Shown in pieces: positions 1-7,695 of a DNA stretch of 64,000 nucleotides. Made by a program: the position numbers and the translations under genes. The notes under the pieces are model-generated. The model made no database searches. It was given only the letters and a program-made list of their open reading frames with translations, and was not told the origin of the DNA. The stretch's first letter is position 1. Every line of letters starts with the position of its first letter. Source of the DNA: a virus; IMG/VR virus record IMGVR_UViG_3300018080_000115, positions 1-64,000 of that record; one strand, 5' to 3'.

Positions 1-1114
1 CATTCTGTTCCGACACTGATGGTTGTACCATTTGTGTTGGAACAATCGGACGATTCAGAGGTTTGCAACCGGAACCGTACTTTCCGGTGAGGAACCGATT
101 GAGGATGTTCGTCGCGGCATTCAAATCTGAATTGTCGGAGTGACCACATTCCCGACAGACGAACCTCTCAGCATTTCGGTTTCTCCTATCGGTATGGCCG
201 CAAACGCTGCAACGTTGGCTTGTCTTCCAAGGCGACACTGTTCTGAATGAAACATTCATATCTTCACAAGTCATTTGGAGCCTTGAAAGCCAATACCGAA
301 CATTCCAGCGTCCGATAGAGCGGCGAGTATTCTTCACCAATCGCCGTTTGGTATTGAGAGTGATTCCTTTGAGGTTTTCAACTACAACCAAAGAAGCCTC
401 AGCACAGATCCGCTTGGCAATCTCGTTCATGTACTGCCTGAGTTGCCTTACAGCGCGCTGCTGTCCTTTGGAACCGTGCTGTCTTCTGTTGATTCTTTCG
501 ATATACTGTTTGACGTCAGTACCGAACTGCTCTCCGGTTGAAGTGCTCGCAAGCGCATTGATCCCTGTATCAATTCCAATGCAAGCATCCTTCTCCTTCT
601 TCGGTCCAGTCTCAATTTCAAAACAGAATTGTATGTATTCTTTGGTTATAATGTAGGATTCAAGGCGTTTGCCTCTTTGAGCCAATTGATAGAAATGTTT
701 GTGCAGTTTGATTGGAAAATCAATGATTGTTTTGTTTCCGATCGAATAGAGATGCAGCCAGCAATCAAACTCTTTTGTCTTGGATGGCTTCAACGAAGCA
801 ATCGTGCTGCTCACATGCATTCGATCGCTTTTGTGATGCGGTTTGACCGCTGCATCTCTATTGCGTTGCTTGGATGATTGAATCAGATCAATCGCTTCAC
901 GTGCCGCAACCTTCCTTAATCGAGCACTGAACCATGTTTCGACTGAATCAACAATCGGCTTCAACAGATCGTTCTTGTGCGGACAGTTCAACCAGAACAA
1001 ATCGATGAATCGATTCACGACACGCCCGTACTCTTTCAACACTGCATCAAGCTTGCTCAGCTTAGCAGCATTCGAAAACTTCAGCGTGCATCTGGTTGAA
1101 CGTTGGATCTTCAT
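1..1114 (-). CDS. tnpB: TnpB RNA-guided transposon nuclease, C-terminus cut by window edge
   Basis: TnpB is the compact RuvC-type, RNA-guided DNA nuclease of IS605/IS607 elements and an ancestor of Cas12. About 371 codons are visible and the frame is still open at base 1. The three RuvC acidic residues are present: Asp182 in GIDTG, Glu246 in VVENLKG and Asp330 in NSDLNAA. A zinc finger (Cys302, Cys305, Cys320, Cys323) lies between the last two. The ATG overlaps the tnpA stop (ATGA), so the two are translationally coupled. All catalytic residues are intact, so it is probably active. Confidence 0.93.
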   Translation of the reverse strand, partial: MKIQRSTRCTLKFSNAAKLSKLDAVLKEYGRVVNRFIDLFWLNCPHKNDLLKPIVDSVETWFSARLRKVAAREAIDLIQSSKQRNRDAAVKPHHKSDRMHVSSTIASLKPSKTKEFDCWLHLYSIGNKTIIDFPIKLHKHFYQLAQRGKRLESYIITKEYIQFCFEIETGPKKEKDACIGIDTGINALASTSTGEQFGTDVKQYIERINRRQHGSKGQQRAVRQLRQYMNEIAKRICAEASLVVVENLKGITLNTKRRLVKNTRRSIGRWNVRYWLSRLQMTCEDMNVSFRTVSPWKTSQRCSVCGHTDRRNRNAERFVCRECGHSDNSDLNAATNILNRFLTGKYGSGCKPLNRPIVPTQMVQPSVSEQN

Positions 1115-1692
1115 TGTTCTGTTTTAGTTGCCTGCAATGCTCGTTTAGCACGATTTTTCGCTGATCTCTTTCCATAAATTCGAGCACACATTGAAGTAAC
1201 AATATCAATAAAATCTTGTACAATATCATCTTTCTGTTCACCTTCATTCATGACAATCAATTGTCTTCCTGAAGCATTCAATAAAGCTTCAATATACTCA
1301 ATACCAAACCTCGATAATCTATCTCTGTATTCAACAATAATAGTTGATATAGATTTATTATTTAATAACGATAACAATCCTTTCCTGCGCCCATTCAATC
1401 CTGAAGCAATTTCTGATTTTTCGATTGCAATAATCATTCCTTTGGAAGCAGCAAAACCACGAAGCCTTTCCATTTGACGCTTCAAATCATCTTTCTGATC
1501 ATGAGATGAAACACGACCATAAAGTGCAACCTTTGAAGGCTGTTCTTGATCCGGGTAAACAATAATCGTACCAGTTGCAAGCTGTTTGACCTGACAAGGA
1601 AGTTTGCCGATTCGAAATAATCGATAAGCACCTTTATAGGTCAATCCGTTCTGTTTCGCCCACTCAGAAAGCTTGATTCCATTACCTTTCAT
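1111..1692 (-). CDS. tnpA: IS607-type serine recombinase (TnpA)
   Basis: This 193-residue protein has a MerR-like helix-turn-helix N-terminus (LSEWAKQNGLTYKGAYRLF, residues 8-26) followed by a small serine-recombinase domain. The nucleophilic serine is in YGRVSSHDQ (about residues 58-66) and the catalytic arginines are in EYRDRLSRFG (about 121-130). This order, DNA-binding domain first, is specific to IS607 recombinases. It cuts and rejoins the element ends through a phosphoserine intermediate. It sits directly inside the right end and is followed by tnpB. Confidence 0.93.
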   Translation of the reverse strand: MKGNGIKLSEWAKQNGLTYKGAYRLFRIGKLPCQVKQLATGTIIVYPDQEQPSKVALYGRVSSHDQKDDLKRQMERLRGFAASKGMIIAIEKSEIASGLNGRRKGLLSLLNNKSISTIIVEYRDRLSRFGIEYIEALLNASGRQLIVMNEGEQKDDIVQDFIDIVTSMCARIYGKRSAKNRAKRALQATKTEQ

Positions 1693-1744
1693 GTTACAAC
1701 ATGACCTTTCTTAGTATTCTATAGTACACTTTTAAAAACTGTTG

Positions 1745-2011
1745 TCAACCCGCGTCTTCAATTGAACATGCCAATCGATGAAATGTTCGCGTACCTCCGA
1801 ACGCCAGCAAAAATGCTCCCGGTTTCGCCACGCGCAATGCTTCCGTCCAAAACGGAATTCCCGGAACGCCGTGATCCCATTCCTGTCCCATAAAATTCAA
1901 ACCATATGGCGGATCAGTTATGATTGTGTCAATCGAAGAGCCTTCCATTTCTTTCATGACTTCAAAGCAATCGCCATGATGAACTTGGTATCTTGCTGCC
2001 TTAGACATCAT
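1745..2011 (-). pseudogene. DNA methyltransferase, N-terminal fragment interrupted by IS607-type element
   Basis: The 88 residues carry the start of an N4/N6-type DNA methylase: HGDCFEVMKEM (N-terminal), the catalytic TDPPYGL motif near residues 36-42, and a strand ending in FLLAFGGTRTFHRLACSIEDAG. Family members continue for another 150 or more residues with a SAM-binding motif, which is missing here. The frame stops at the insertion boundary. The remainder should lie beyond the far end of the element, outside the window. The start overlaps the preceding stop as ATGATG. Confidence 0.85.
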
Positions 2012-2703
2012 TCAAACGCTCCTCTGCAAATCCCTTCACCGCCAGTCTCAACCGCTGCCGCAATCGGACATGACAGATTGTGCCTGCACTTCGCACAGAC
2101 TTCTTCATCCTGATGCTTCGGAGCAAACAGCTTCTTCTGCTTCAAACTTCCATTCTCCGACTGAACCATCTGCATTCGATACCACAATTCACCATTCGCG
2201 TCTTCGATCCCTCTGCCGTCTTCACACTTGAACAATGGTTCAGTGCACCGTTGAAAGCGTTCAACGGTCTGTTCGCCAGCTTTGCAAACAGCACGGAATA
2301 CCAAGCCGACCACATCAATCGAGCCAGTCATATCACGCACCACGCCGCGATTCGGATGATAGCGAAGCATCACTCTGCTGATTTCAACTTTCTTTTGAGC
2401 GTCTGGCATCATCGCGCCGTGCATCATCGGAGGGCCAACGCTTTTTACAACATGAATCATCTGAGCCGTGATGCTGACCCATTCATAACTGCCGTCATCG
2501 CCTCTCAAACAATCGTACTGCGGCTTGGCGGTAATAGAAACCATCCTGTACCGATCGGTTTCGTCAGCACACAACAACCGCAAAGCCTCTTGCAAAGAAG
2601 GTTCGAAATACACTTCGCAGATCGCACCATAGTCATGGAAAAACTCCATCCACCCCTCTTGCTTTTTCCGCCTTTCTTCCCATCTATCTTCAACTTCCGG
2701 CAT
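2008..2703 (-). CDS. Hypothetical protein, 231 aa, C-terminal Cys cluster
   Basis: I do not recognise this family. The chosen ATG (MPEVEDRWEERRKK) follows AAAGGCGGGG at good spacing; an upstream extension to 2805 would run through two other genes. The body is a mixed alpha/beta globular sequence. The end has CAKCRHNLSC and a later Cys, which could bind a metal. It is coupled to the interrupted methylase by a stop/start overlap and to the gene before it by a 14-base overlap. Confidence 0.8.
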   Translation of the reverse strand: MPEVEDRWEERRKKQEGWMEFFHDYGAICEVYFEPSLQEALRLLCADETDRYRMVSITAKPQYDCLRGDDGSYEWVSITAQMIHVVKSVGPPMMHGAMMPDAQKKVEISRVMLRYHPNRGVVRDMTGSIDVVGLVFRAVCKAGEQTVERFQRCTEPLFKCEDGRGIEDANGELWYRMQMVQSENGSLKQKKLFAPKHQDEEVCAKCRHNLSCPIAAAVETGGEGICRGAFE

Positions 2704-2821
2704 CTGCCCCGCCTTTCTTCGTCTCGTCTGTCGTTTCATCTGTTTTCGGCAACTCGGAAAGCCTGTATTCTTTCGGCATGAGATCATGCTTTCTGCAAAG
2801 CGCAAACGCTTTCGCGTTCAT
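2690..2821 (-). CDS. Small hypothetical protein, 43 aa
   Basis: A short, charged ORF beginning MNAKAFALCRKHDL and ending in a Thr/Asp/Glu/Lys-rich tail. It overlaps both neighbours (37 bases upstream, 14 downstream), in keeping with the packed overlaps of this chain. No family recognised. Confidence 0.5.
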   Translation of the reverse strand: MNAKAFALCRKHDLMPKEYRLSELPKTDETTDETKKGGADAGS

Positions 2822-3020
2822 GATCTCTTGACTGCTGCGAATGATCCCCATCCTTGCCGCCCCACAGTCCATACTTGTCCTGCAAAACATCAAACGCTTC
2901 AGCCGCCATCGCAAGCTTGGTAGGATCAGGCAAAGCGTCAAACAGTTTGCGCGCTATCTCCTTCCATTCATTCCTATCGAATCTCAGCCTGTCGGCTTCG
3001 GTCGTCACAGCGTCAGCCAT
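2784..3020 (-). CDS. Hypothetical helical protein, 78 aa
   Basis: Begins MADAVTTEADRLRFDRNEWKE after GAAGGAG at 9-base spacing, which favours this ATG over the one at 3044. The N-terminal half reads as an amphipathic helix of the kind seen in many short phage proteins. It overlaps the end of the gene upstream by 8 bases. Function unknown. Confidence 0.7.
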   Translation of the reverse strand: MADAVTTEADRLRFDRNEWKEIARKLFDALPDPTKLAMAAEAFDVLQDKYGLWGGKDGDHSQQSRDHERESVCALQKA

Positions 3021-3489
3021 CTTCCGCGTCTCCTTCGTCATCACTCGTCCGCGCCTCTTTCGACCATTTTTTGAATGATTCTATAACAACACCCTGGAAT
3101 ATTTCTTTCATAATCTCATCAAACATAATATCTATCGAATCTTTAAAATCATAATCATCATTCGAAACACATTCTTCAACCAACAATCCCAAGTCGTCAA
3201 GATCCAATTGTTCGACAATCTTGTTTTTCAAGATATCAGGATCAACAATCGGAATCCCTCTTAAACCGCCGTCGCCAAGAGAAAGTTCCGGCAATGCGTC
3301 CAATTCAAAACCAGAATCACAATATGATTCTCCATGTTCATCTTCTTTGACTTCAACCCGATCAATAAAAACACCGGCAGGACTCTGACACTCACTGCAT
3401 CCCGAATAGACCGAAAGAACATAGACAGTTCCATCAGGACCGGCAAGCTTGAAATCACCGTTCACTTCTGCGCATCCACAAGAGCCCAT
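3013..3489 (-). CDS. Hypothetical acidic protein, 158 aa
   Basis: Starts MGSCGCAEVNGDFKLAGPDG. Cysteines at CGC and CSEC in the first 36 residues may bind metal. The middle and end are strongly acidic and helical (LDLDDLGLLVEECVSNDDYDF). Not recognised. Part of the same leftward chain. Confidence 0.8.
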   Translation of the reverse strand: MGSCGCAEVNGDFKLAGPDGTVYVLSVYSGCSECQSPAGVFIDRVEVKEDEHGESYCDSGFELDALPELSLGDGGLRGIPIVDPDILKNKIVEQLDLDDLGLLVEECVSNDDYDFKDSIDIMFDEIMKEIFQGVVIESFKKWSKEARTSDDEGDAEDG

Positions 3490-3495
3490 GACTGT

Positions 3496-3591
3496 TTATT
3501 CCTTTTCTCGAATGGCCAAACGAAGTTCGCGCACTTCCTCGGTCAGCCCTTGAATCGCCCTCGCAACCTCAGACATTGCAGCAGCCTGCAT
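3496..3591 (-). CDS. Small hypothetical protein, 31 aa
   Basis: Encodes an amphipathic helix (SEVARAIQGLTEEVRELRLA). A GGAG site lies 7 bases before the ATG and an in-frame stop lies just upstream. It fills an otherwise empty gap in the gene chain. Confidence 0.45.
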   Translation of the reverse strand: MQAAAMSEVARAIQGLTEEVRELRLAIREKE

Positions 3592-3603
3592 GACAGCCGC
3601 TCC

Positions 3604-3690
3604 CTATTCGTGATTCATTCCACTGGCTGATGCCTTCTTCCATCCGCTCAGCCAGAAGTCAATAAGCCCCATCCTGGCTTGACTGTTCAT
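3604..3690 (-). CDS. Possible small protein, 28 aa
   Basis: A short frame (MNSQARMGLIDFWLSGW...) starting shortly after the stop of the 124-aa gene and ending just before the GGAG site of the next small ORF. Internal ATG at 3672 is an alternative start. Support is only position and plausible composition. Confidence 0.3.
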   Translation of the reverse strand: MNSQARMGLIDFWLSGWKKASASGMNHE

Positions 3691-3711
3691 TTTGCACCCA
3701 TTTCACAAACC

Positions 3712-4086
3712 TCAAAGAATCGTCTCTTCCAACAAATCCCGCTCCATCTGCTCAGGAATCTTGTGCTGATTGAGCGACATCCACGCCATGGCTTCACGCA
3801 CGGAAACATGCCTGAACTTTTCAGGACTCGCAGCGGTAGATTCGTAATCATTCGTCCTGTGAATGATATAATTCCCCTTCGACGTTCGCAACAGCCGTTC
3901 ATGCTCGACATCATTGCCGGTAGCCAATGAACGCCGTTCGCTCTGTTTCTTCCCAAGCGCAACGACGCGCTCATTCTCCACTTCCTCGCAAGAATCAAGA
4001 TTGAACATCAGCCCGCTGTTCCCTTCAACCGCTCTCAAATTCCTACTGCCGAGAACAACGCCGTCCATTGCCTGCTTGTCTCCCAT
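3712..4086 (-). CDS. Hypothetical protein, 124 aa
   Basis: The ATG at 4086 shares its A with the upstream TGA and is preceded by GAGGGG at 9 bases; an ATG at 4119 is possible but lacks such a site. The C-terminal part (VREAMAWMSLNQHKIPEQM) looks like a folded helical domain. The antisense and other-frame readings are basic and unlikely. No family recognised. Confidence 0.75.
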   Translation of the reverse strand: MGDKQAMDGVVLGSRNLRAVEGNSGLMFNLDSCEEVENERVVALGKKQSERRSLATGNDVEHERLLRTSKGNYIIHRTNDYESTAASPEKFRHVSVREAMAWMSLNQHKIPEQMERDLLEETIL

Positions 4087-4283
4087 CACGCATTTCCCCT
4101 CATCCATCCAAGACGCCACAACTTCCGCTCACGGCGCGTCGAACCGCTCGTCTTGCTGCGCTGATACCCACACTTACGCAGCTTCTTCCCAGCCTGCCGC
4201 GCCTTCATTCCTTCTTGAATGATCGCCTGTTCCTTCGGATGATCCACCTTGCCGTTTGCGTTCTTGATCGTAGGCGTCACCAT
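4086..4283 (-). CDS. Small basic protein, 65 aa
   Basis: Lys/Arg-rich, with a C-terminal half typical of a nucleic-acid-binding tail (GKKLRKCGYQRSKT, TRRERKLWR). The ATG lies 9 bases after AAAGGA; an ATG three codons earlier sits too close to that site. Function not known. Confidence 0.65.
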   Translation of the reverse strand: MVTPTIKNANGKVDHPKEQAIIQEGMKARQAGKKLRKCGYQRSKTSGSTRRERKLWRLGWMRGNA

Positions 4284-4373
4284 GATCTGCATTCCTTTCC
4301 TGGTATGTTCTTGAGCAACCAACCAACTTCTGAAAACACCATACAACCGTTTTCGTTTTGCAGAGACTTTTTA

Positions 4374-4619
4374 TCATTCAGGTTCAGGCAACGCGCCCCA
4401 AACCATCCATTCTTCTTCCACTTCAGGAAGAACTTCAGGATGCGCCTTGAAAAACTCAGCACAATCGTTCAGCGCATTCCTGTTCCGATTCATCCCGTTT
4501 ACAATACCGACCAAATGCAACGCCTGAGCGCCCTCGCATTTCACCTTGCCGGTCAACAGATCATAGTTGTTGATCCACCAATAGCCCATACGTCCATTGC
4601 TGCTGACGATCACAAACAT
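4374..4619 (-). CDS. Hypothetical protein, 81 aa
   Basis: Begins MFVIVSSNGRMGYWWINNYD. The start is uncertain: codons at 4589 and 4658 are also possible, and none has a strong ribosome site. The sequence is non-repetitive and globular with an acidic end. It overlaps the upstream small gene. Confidence 0.6.
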   Translation of the reverse strand: MFVIVSSNGRMGYWWINNYDLLTGKVKCEGAQALHLVGIVNGMNRNRNALNDCAEFFKAHPEVLPEVEEEWMVWGALPEPE

Positions 4620-4716
4620 CTTGATCGAATTCAATCCTGAAAGCCGTCTCAAGCACAATGAAAATCATCTCCATGAATGAACGCACTTCTTTCCGGCATT
4701 TTTCCTTGTCCATCAT
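4561..4716 (-). CDS. Small hypothetical protein, 51 aa
   Basis: Starts MMDKEKCRKEVRSFMEM 14 bases after the stop of the UPF0489-like gene, with AAAGGG before the ATG. The body is one long helix. Overlaps the start of the next gene. Confidence 0.6.
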   Translation of the reverse strand: MMDKEKCRKEVRSFMEMIFIVLETAFRIEFDQDVCDRQQQWTYGLLVDQQL

Positions 4717-4729
4717 GTTCGATTCCCTT

Positions 4730-5479
4730 TCAATTCCAACCTGTAAACGGCTCCATCTTTCCATTTACCAAACCCCAACACCAATCTTTGATTCCTTTCA
4801 GCTTTTTTGGTTTGCGCCAAAACGGTTTTCTCGTCTTCTCAAGTAATCCGAGAATCATCTTAACGCTCGTCATCCAATATTCTCCTGGCTTAATCATTCG
4901 GCTGAAACCCATCTGTCGGCAAAACACTTCGGCTTGATGTTCTCCACTCCATTCATGACCGACAATATAATCAGAAGAAATTGCAATACCGACTCCAACC
5001 ACATCCATCATTGTTTTTACAAGCGGAATTCCATGACGATGTCTGATCACTTCCCATTTTGGATGTCCATTTTGAAGTTCGACCAATTCTGAAAAATTGC
5101 ATGTAGTCTCATACATATCACATCTACCATTCAGAATTGCATTTTTCAAAGTATACGAATGATATCTATTAAAGCACCAAACAAATTCATATGTTCTATC
5201 CCATCCTATATATGGAGCAGCCCCCCATGTACCACAATCAATCTCATCCTTGCCTGTTTCAGTTATTAAATCACTGTGTGCATCAATATTAATTAATCTT
5301 ATAGCCGTATTTTTGAATCTATGAATGTGTGGAAGTAAATGTTGATGATCATGAGTCACCATAACAGAAACATGTTCAGGAATGTGTCTCAACACCTTGA
5401 TCAACCCACGATTCCGACTCGACGTTTCCATCCAATAGTCCAGATCGATTGAAAGATATGTTCCTTGTTTCCGATTCAT
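4730..5479 (-). CDS. UPF0489-like (arginase-fold) protein
   Basis: A 249-residue protein resembling the UPF0489 family, which shares the arginase/deacetylase metal-binding fold. Visible signature residues are YLSIDLDYW near the N-terminus, VTHDHQHLLPHI (about residues 41-52) and INIDAHSDL (about 64-72), all rich in Asp and His that would bind a metal pair. The ATG follows AGGAGAAG. No substrate is known for the family, so none is proposed. Its presence in a phage-like chain is unusual. Confidence 0.75.
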   Translation of the reverse strand: MNRKQGTYLSIDLDYWMETSSRNRGLIKVLRHIPEHVSVMVTHDHQHLLPHIHRFKNTAIRLINIDAHSDLITETGKDEIDCGTWGAAPYIGWDRTYEFVWCFNRYHSYTLKNAILNGRCDMYETTCNFSELVELQNGHPKWEVIRHRHGIPLVKTMMDVVGVGIAISSDYIVGHEWSGEHQAEVFCRQMGFSRMIKPGEYWMTSVKMILGLLEKTRKPFWRKPKKLKGIKDWCWGLVNGKMEPFTGWN

Positions 5480-5482
5480 CCT

Positions 5483-5800
5483 TCACTTCTCCTGAAAACT
5501 GCCGCCGAACAAATCAAAATCGGCTGCCAAACCCTCTTCAATCTGACGATCAATCCAATTATCAAAGACTTCGTGACTGCGAAACGTTCCGCAAATCCTG
5601 TTCTCAGGACATTCTCTAAGATGTCTGAAAAGCATCTTGCTTATCCACTGCGTAAATGGAATCATAGATTGATATCGACAAGTCTTGCATGCAACAATCG
5701 CCTGAAACGGCGTCATGTGATGCGCCTTCGCAAACCTCACGAATCGAGGATTCCAATCTGTCTGCTCACGCCATTTCTTCAATTCTCTGTCGGTCATCAT
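5483..5800 (-). CDS. Hypothetical protein with CxxC pair, 105 aa
   Basis: Contains VACKTCRYQ (about residues 37-45) and a later ECPENRIC, spacing that could form a zinc site. The remainder is helical and basic. It ends 3 bases before the UPF0489-like start, so the two are probably co-translated. Not recognised. Confidence 0.7.
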   Translation of the reverse strand: MMTDRELKKWREQTDWNPRFVRFAKAHHMTPFQAIVACKTCRYQSMIPFTQWISKMLFRHLRECPENRICGTFRSHEVFDNWIDRQIEEGLAADFDLFGGSFQEK

Positions 5801-5806
5801 TGCCGT

Positions 5807-6127
5807 TCACGCCTTTCGTTTATCAAGGTCAGGCTTCGACGGAAACTCAAACGTTATCGTCACAGGCTTCTCGCCAAGCAATGGACAGTCAAGAGGATAC
5901 GTCTCAGATTCGAATCCTTCGTCATTAGGGTAATATGCTTCAGATGGATTATTCGGAGGACATTCCACAAAAACAGAATCAGGGTCCATCGCACCCCTTG
6001 AGAGCAAACCGCAAAATCCGCTCTCGCTACGAAAATAGCAGTTTCCGCCTTTGAGAACAAAAAACTTCCCCGCAAACTCCTCAACCCTTCTTCTCACCGT
6101 TCTCTTCTGTTGATTGGTCAGCTTCAT
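5807..6127 (-). CDS. Hypothetical Cys-containing protein, 106 aa
   Basis: Begins MKLTNQQKRTVRRRVEEFAG. Cysteines occur at NCYFRSESGFCGL, VECPP and DCPLL, in a pattern that could hold a metal cluster. A GTG at 6148 is an alternative start; the ATG at 6127 is preceded by AAAGGA at 13 bases. No family recognised. Confidence 0.7.
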   Translation of the reverse strand: MKLTNQQKRTVRRRVEEFAGKFFVLKGGNCYFRSESGFCGLLSRGAMDPDSVFVECPPNNPSEAYYPNDEGFESETYPLDCPLLGEKPVTITFEFPSKPDLDKRKA

Positions 6128-6211
6128 CACTTTCACTATTCCTTTCACTCAGTCTGTAACCATTACAACACAAACTGTCCGATGAGTCAAGAAAAAAACA
6201 CCCTCATCTCG

Positions 6212-6508
6212 TCATTCATCTTCATTCAAAATCCAAATGCCCTCATTGTCTTGCATGATTTCTATGGTCAGCTCATCATCTTCTTTTTTCATTCTTCCAA
6301 CAAGAAGCACATAATCAGAATCGATCTGACGCAATGCTTTACTGAACATCCTCAATGTCATCGTAGTCCGTCGCCTTGCTCTTTCAATTCTGCAAAGAGA
6401 AGACTGTTTTACGCCACATCGATTCGACAATTCCTTTTGGCTGATGTCATGACGCCACCTCAGCATTCTGATGATTTTTCCAGGCTTCAACCGCTTTGGC
6501 GTTTTCAA
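6212..6508 (-). CDS. XRE-family helix-turn-helix regulator
   Basis: A 98-residue DNA-binding protein. The HTH lies at about residues 10-60: IIRMLRWRHDISQKELSNRC, then GVKQSSLCRIERARRRTT, the standard XRE layout of Cro/C1-type regulators. Start overlaps the preceding stop (ATGA), so it is the last gene of its sub-operon. It is the only obvious HTH transcription regulator in the first 12 kb and a candidate binder for one of the palindromic operator families, though nothing in the sequence proves that. Confidence 0.85.
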   Translation of the reverse strand: MKTPKRLKPGKIIRMLRWRHDISQKELSNRCGVKQSSLCRIERARRRTTMTLRMFSKALRQIDSDYVLLVGRMKKEDDELTIEIMQDNEGIWILNEDE

Positions 6509-7368
6509 GGCTTCTTCGCCTTATCCGCTTCAGCCGCTTCGATCAGCTCCTTGACAACGCCTTCACCAGACATCGCCATCCAAGGCACATAGAGCATGGC
6601 ATTGATCGTTGCAGCCTTGAGCACCAAGTAATTGACATCCTGCCCCGACAGACGCAAACAATAATCGCCAGTCAGCAGCATCATGCGTCCGGTTCCAATG
6701 CATGGATCATGTGCGCTCTTGACGGCGACTTCTTTCCAATCAGCAGCGTTTCGCCGCTCATCAGAGAACGTCATGTCCACCATTGCACGCACCACCGGCA
6801 TCGGAGTCGGATAGAACTTGCTGCCGCGCCCGACCCGTGATTCAGCAAACAAATCACCCCAATAGTCGTATGGATGCATCATCAACAATTGCAGATTAAA
6901 GATATCTCCGAACTCCTGCATTGCACCCGGATACGGTTCGGGCGGAGGGTTCTTCGAAAGCGGAACATTCACATCACTGCTGCCGTCCTTGCGATAACGA
7001 TTCAAGCCCCACAGAATCTGATCCACAATGAAGCCATACGCTTGATCACCCGCGCCACGTGCATAACAATGCTGAATCAGATCCCGCAGATGCTTCATCG
7101 TCTCATGATGCGCCTGAGTCTCCCAAAGAATTTCAGGAATCGGAGAATCAGGAAGCCTCTGCATCATCAACGCAGACGTCCACCACCCCCACCGATCGTT
7201 GTGATAGATCTGACTCAAAATCATCACATATGGCACCATCCAACCGGCTTCACCCGGTTGCGGCGCATGCCTGATCAGCTCTTCACATTCCTGCATCCAC
7301 TTCAACCGCTTCAGCATGGATGCAAACGACACCACGAAATCCTTCTGCGGGACTTGATGTTCTGCCAT
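6505..7368 (-). CDS. N6-adenine methylase-like protein lacking the NPPY motif
   Basis: A 287-residue protein resembling the N6_Mtase domain of type I modification subunits. The SAM-binding motif I is clear (HDPCIGTGRMML, about residues 218-229), preceded by GSKFYPTPMPVVRAM as in HsdM-like enzymes. After motif I the protein ends within about 55 residues, and I see no NPPY/F catalytic motif. It is either a truncated methylase or a SAM-binding protein with another job. ATG preceded by GGCGGAAGA. Confidence 0.75.
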   Translation of the reverse strand: MAEHQVPQKDFVVSFASMLKRLKWMQECEELIRHAPQPGEAGWMVPYVMILSQIYHNDRWGWWTSALMMQRLPDSPIPEILWETQAHHETMKHLRDLIQHCYARGAGDQAYGFIVDQILWGLNRYRKDGSSDVNVPLSKNPPPEPYPGAMQEFGDIFNLQLLMMHPYDYWGDLFAESRVGRGSKFYPTPMPVVRAMVDMTFSDERRNAADWKEVAVKSAHDPCIGTGRMMLLTGDYCLRLSGQDVNYLVLKAATINAMLYVPWMAMSGEGVVKELIEAAEADKAKKP

Positions 7369-7405
7369 TCTTCCGCCTTCAGTTTTCTGCCATTGTCGAA
7401 ACGTT

Positions 7406-7651
7406 TCAGCCTTGTTCTTGATCCTTCACCATCGAACGCAAGCATTGAATCATTGATAGCGGCATTTGAACCGTTTCATCCGCCTTGCATCCACTAGCCA
7501 ACGATGCAGCTTCTTGACGCTTCATCGCATCAATCACCCTGTCAATTTCCTCAAGCGTAAAATCGCCGCGCAGCCAACGTTCAGCGTCTTCACGTTCCAC
7601 AGCCGCCAGCTCTTCACCAATCTTCGCCTGAAATTTATCTGTCAAAGCCAT
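7406..7651 (-). CDS. Hypothetical helical protein, 81 aa
   Basis: Contains WLRGDFTLEEIDRVIDAMKR (about residues 26-45). A near match, WKAGDFTLAEIDDAIRLMEQ, occurs in the N-terminus of the protein at 9834-10382, and both continue with SLPMTRCLRRM-like sequence. The two share a module. ATG follows GGAACAAGGAC. Confidence 0.8.
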   Translation of the reverse strand: MALTDKFQAKIGEELAAVEREDAERWLRGDFTLEEIDRVIDAMKRQEAASLASGCKADETVQMPLSMIQCLRSMVKDQEQG

Positions 7652-7695
7652 GTCCTTGTTCCTTTCGACAACTCAAACTATCGCGCAGTTTTCAT

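Larger units (their letters stand above)
1..1744 (-). mobile_element. IS607-family element (left end outside window)
   Basis: A serine-recombinase tnpA followed by an overlapping tnpB is the standard IS607 order. The right boundary is placed at about 1744 because the methylase frame (1745-2011) is intact up to Ala-Gly and then meets a stop in unrelated, AT-rich sequence. The junction reads GCGGG|TTGACAAC, consistent with the known IS607 preference for insertion at GG dinucleotides without target duplication. The other end lies before base 1 and cannot be checked here. Confidence 0.85.

Noticed and set aside
3687-3998. 103-codon Arg/Trp-rich frame
   Set aside because: Alternative frame of the 124-aa gene at 3712-4086, which has the better start and composition.
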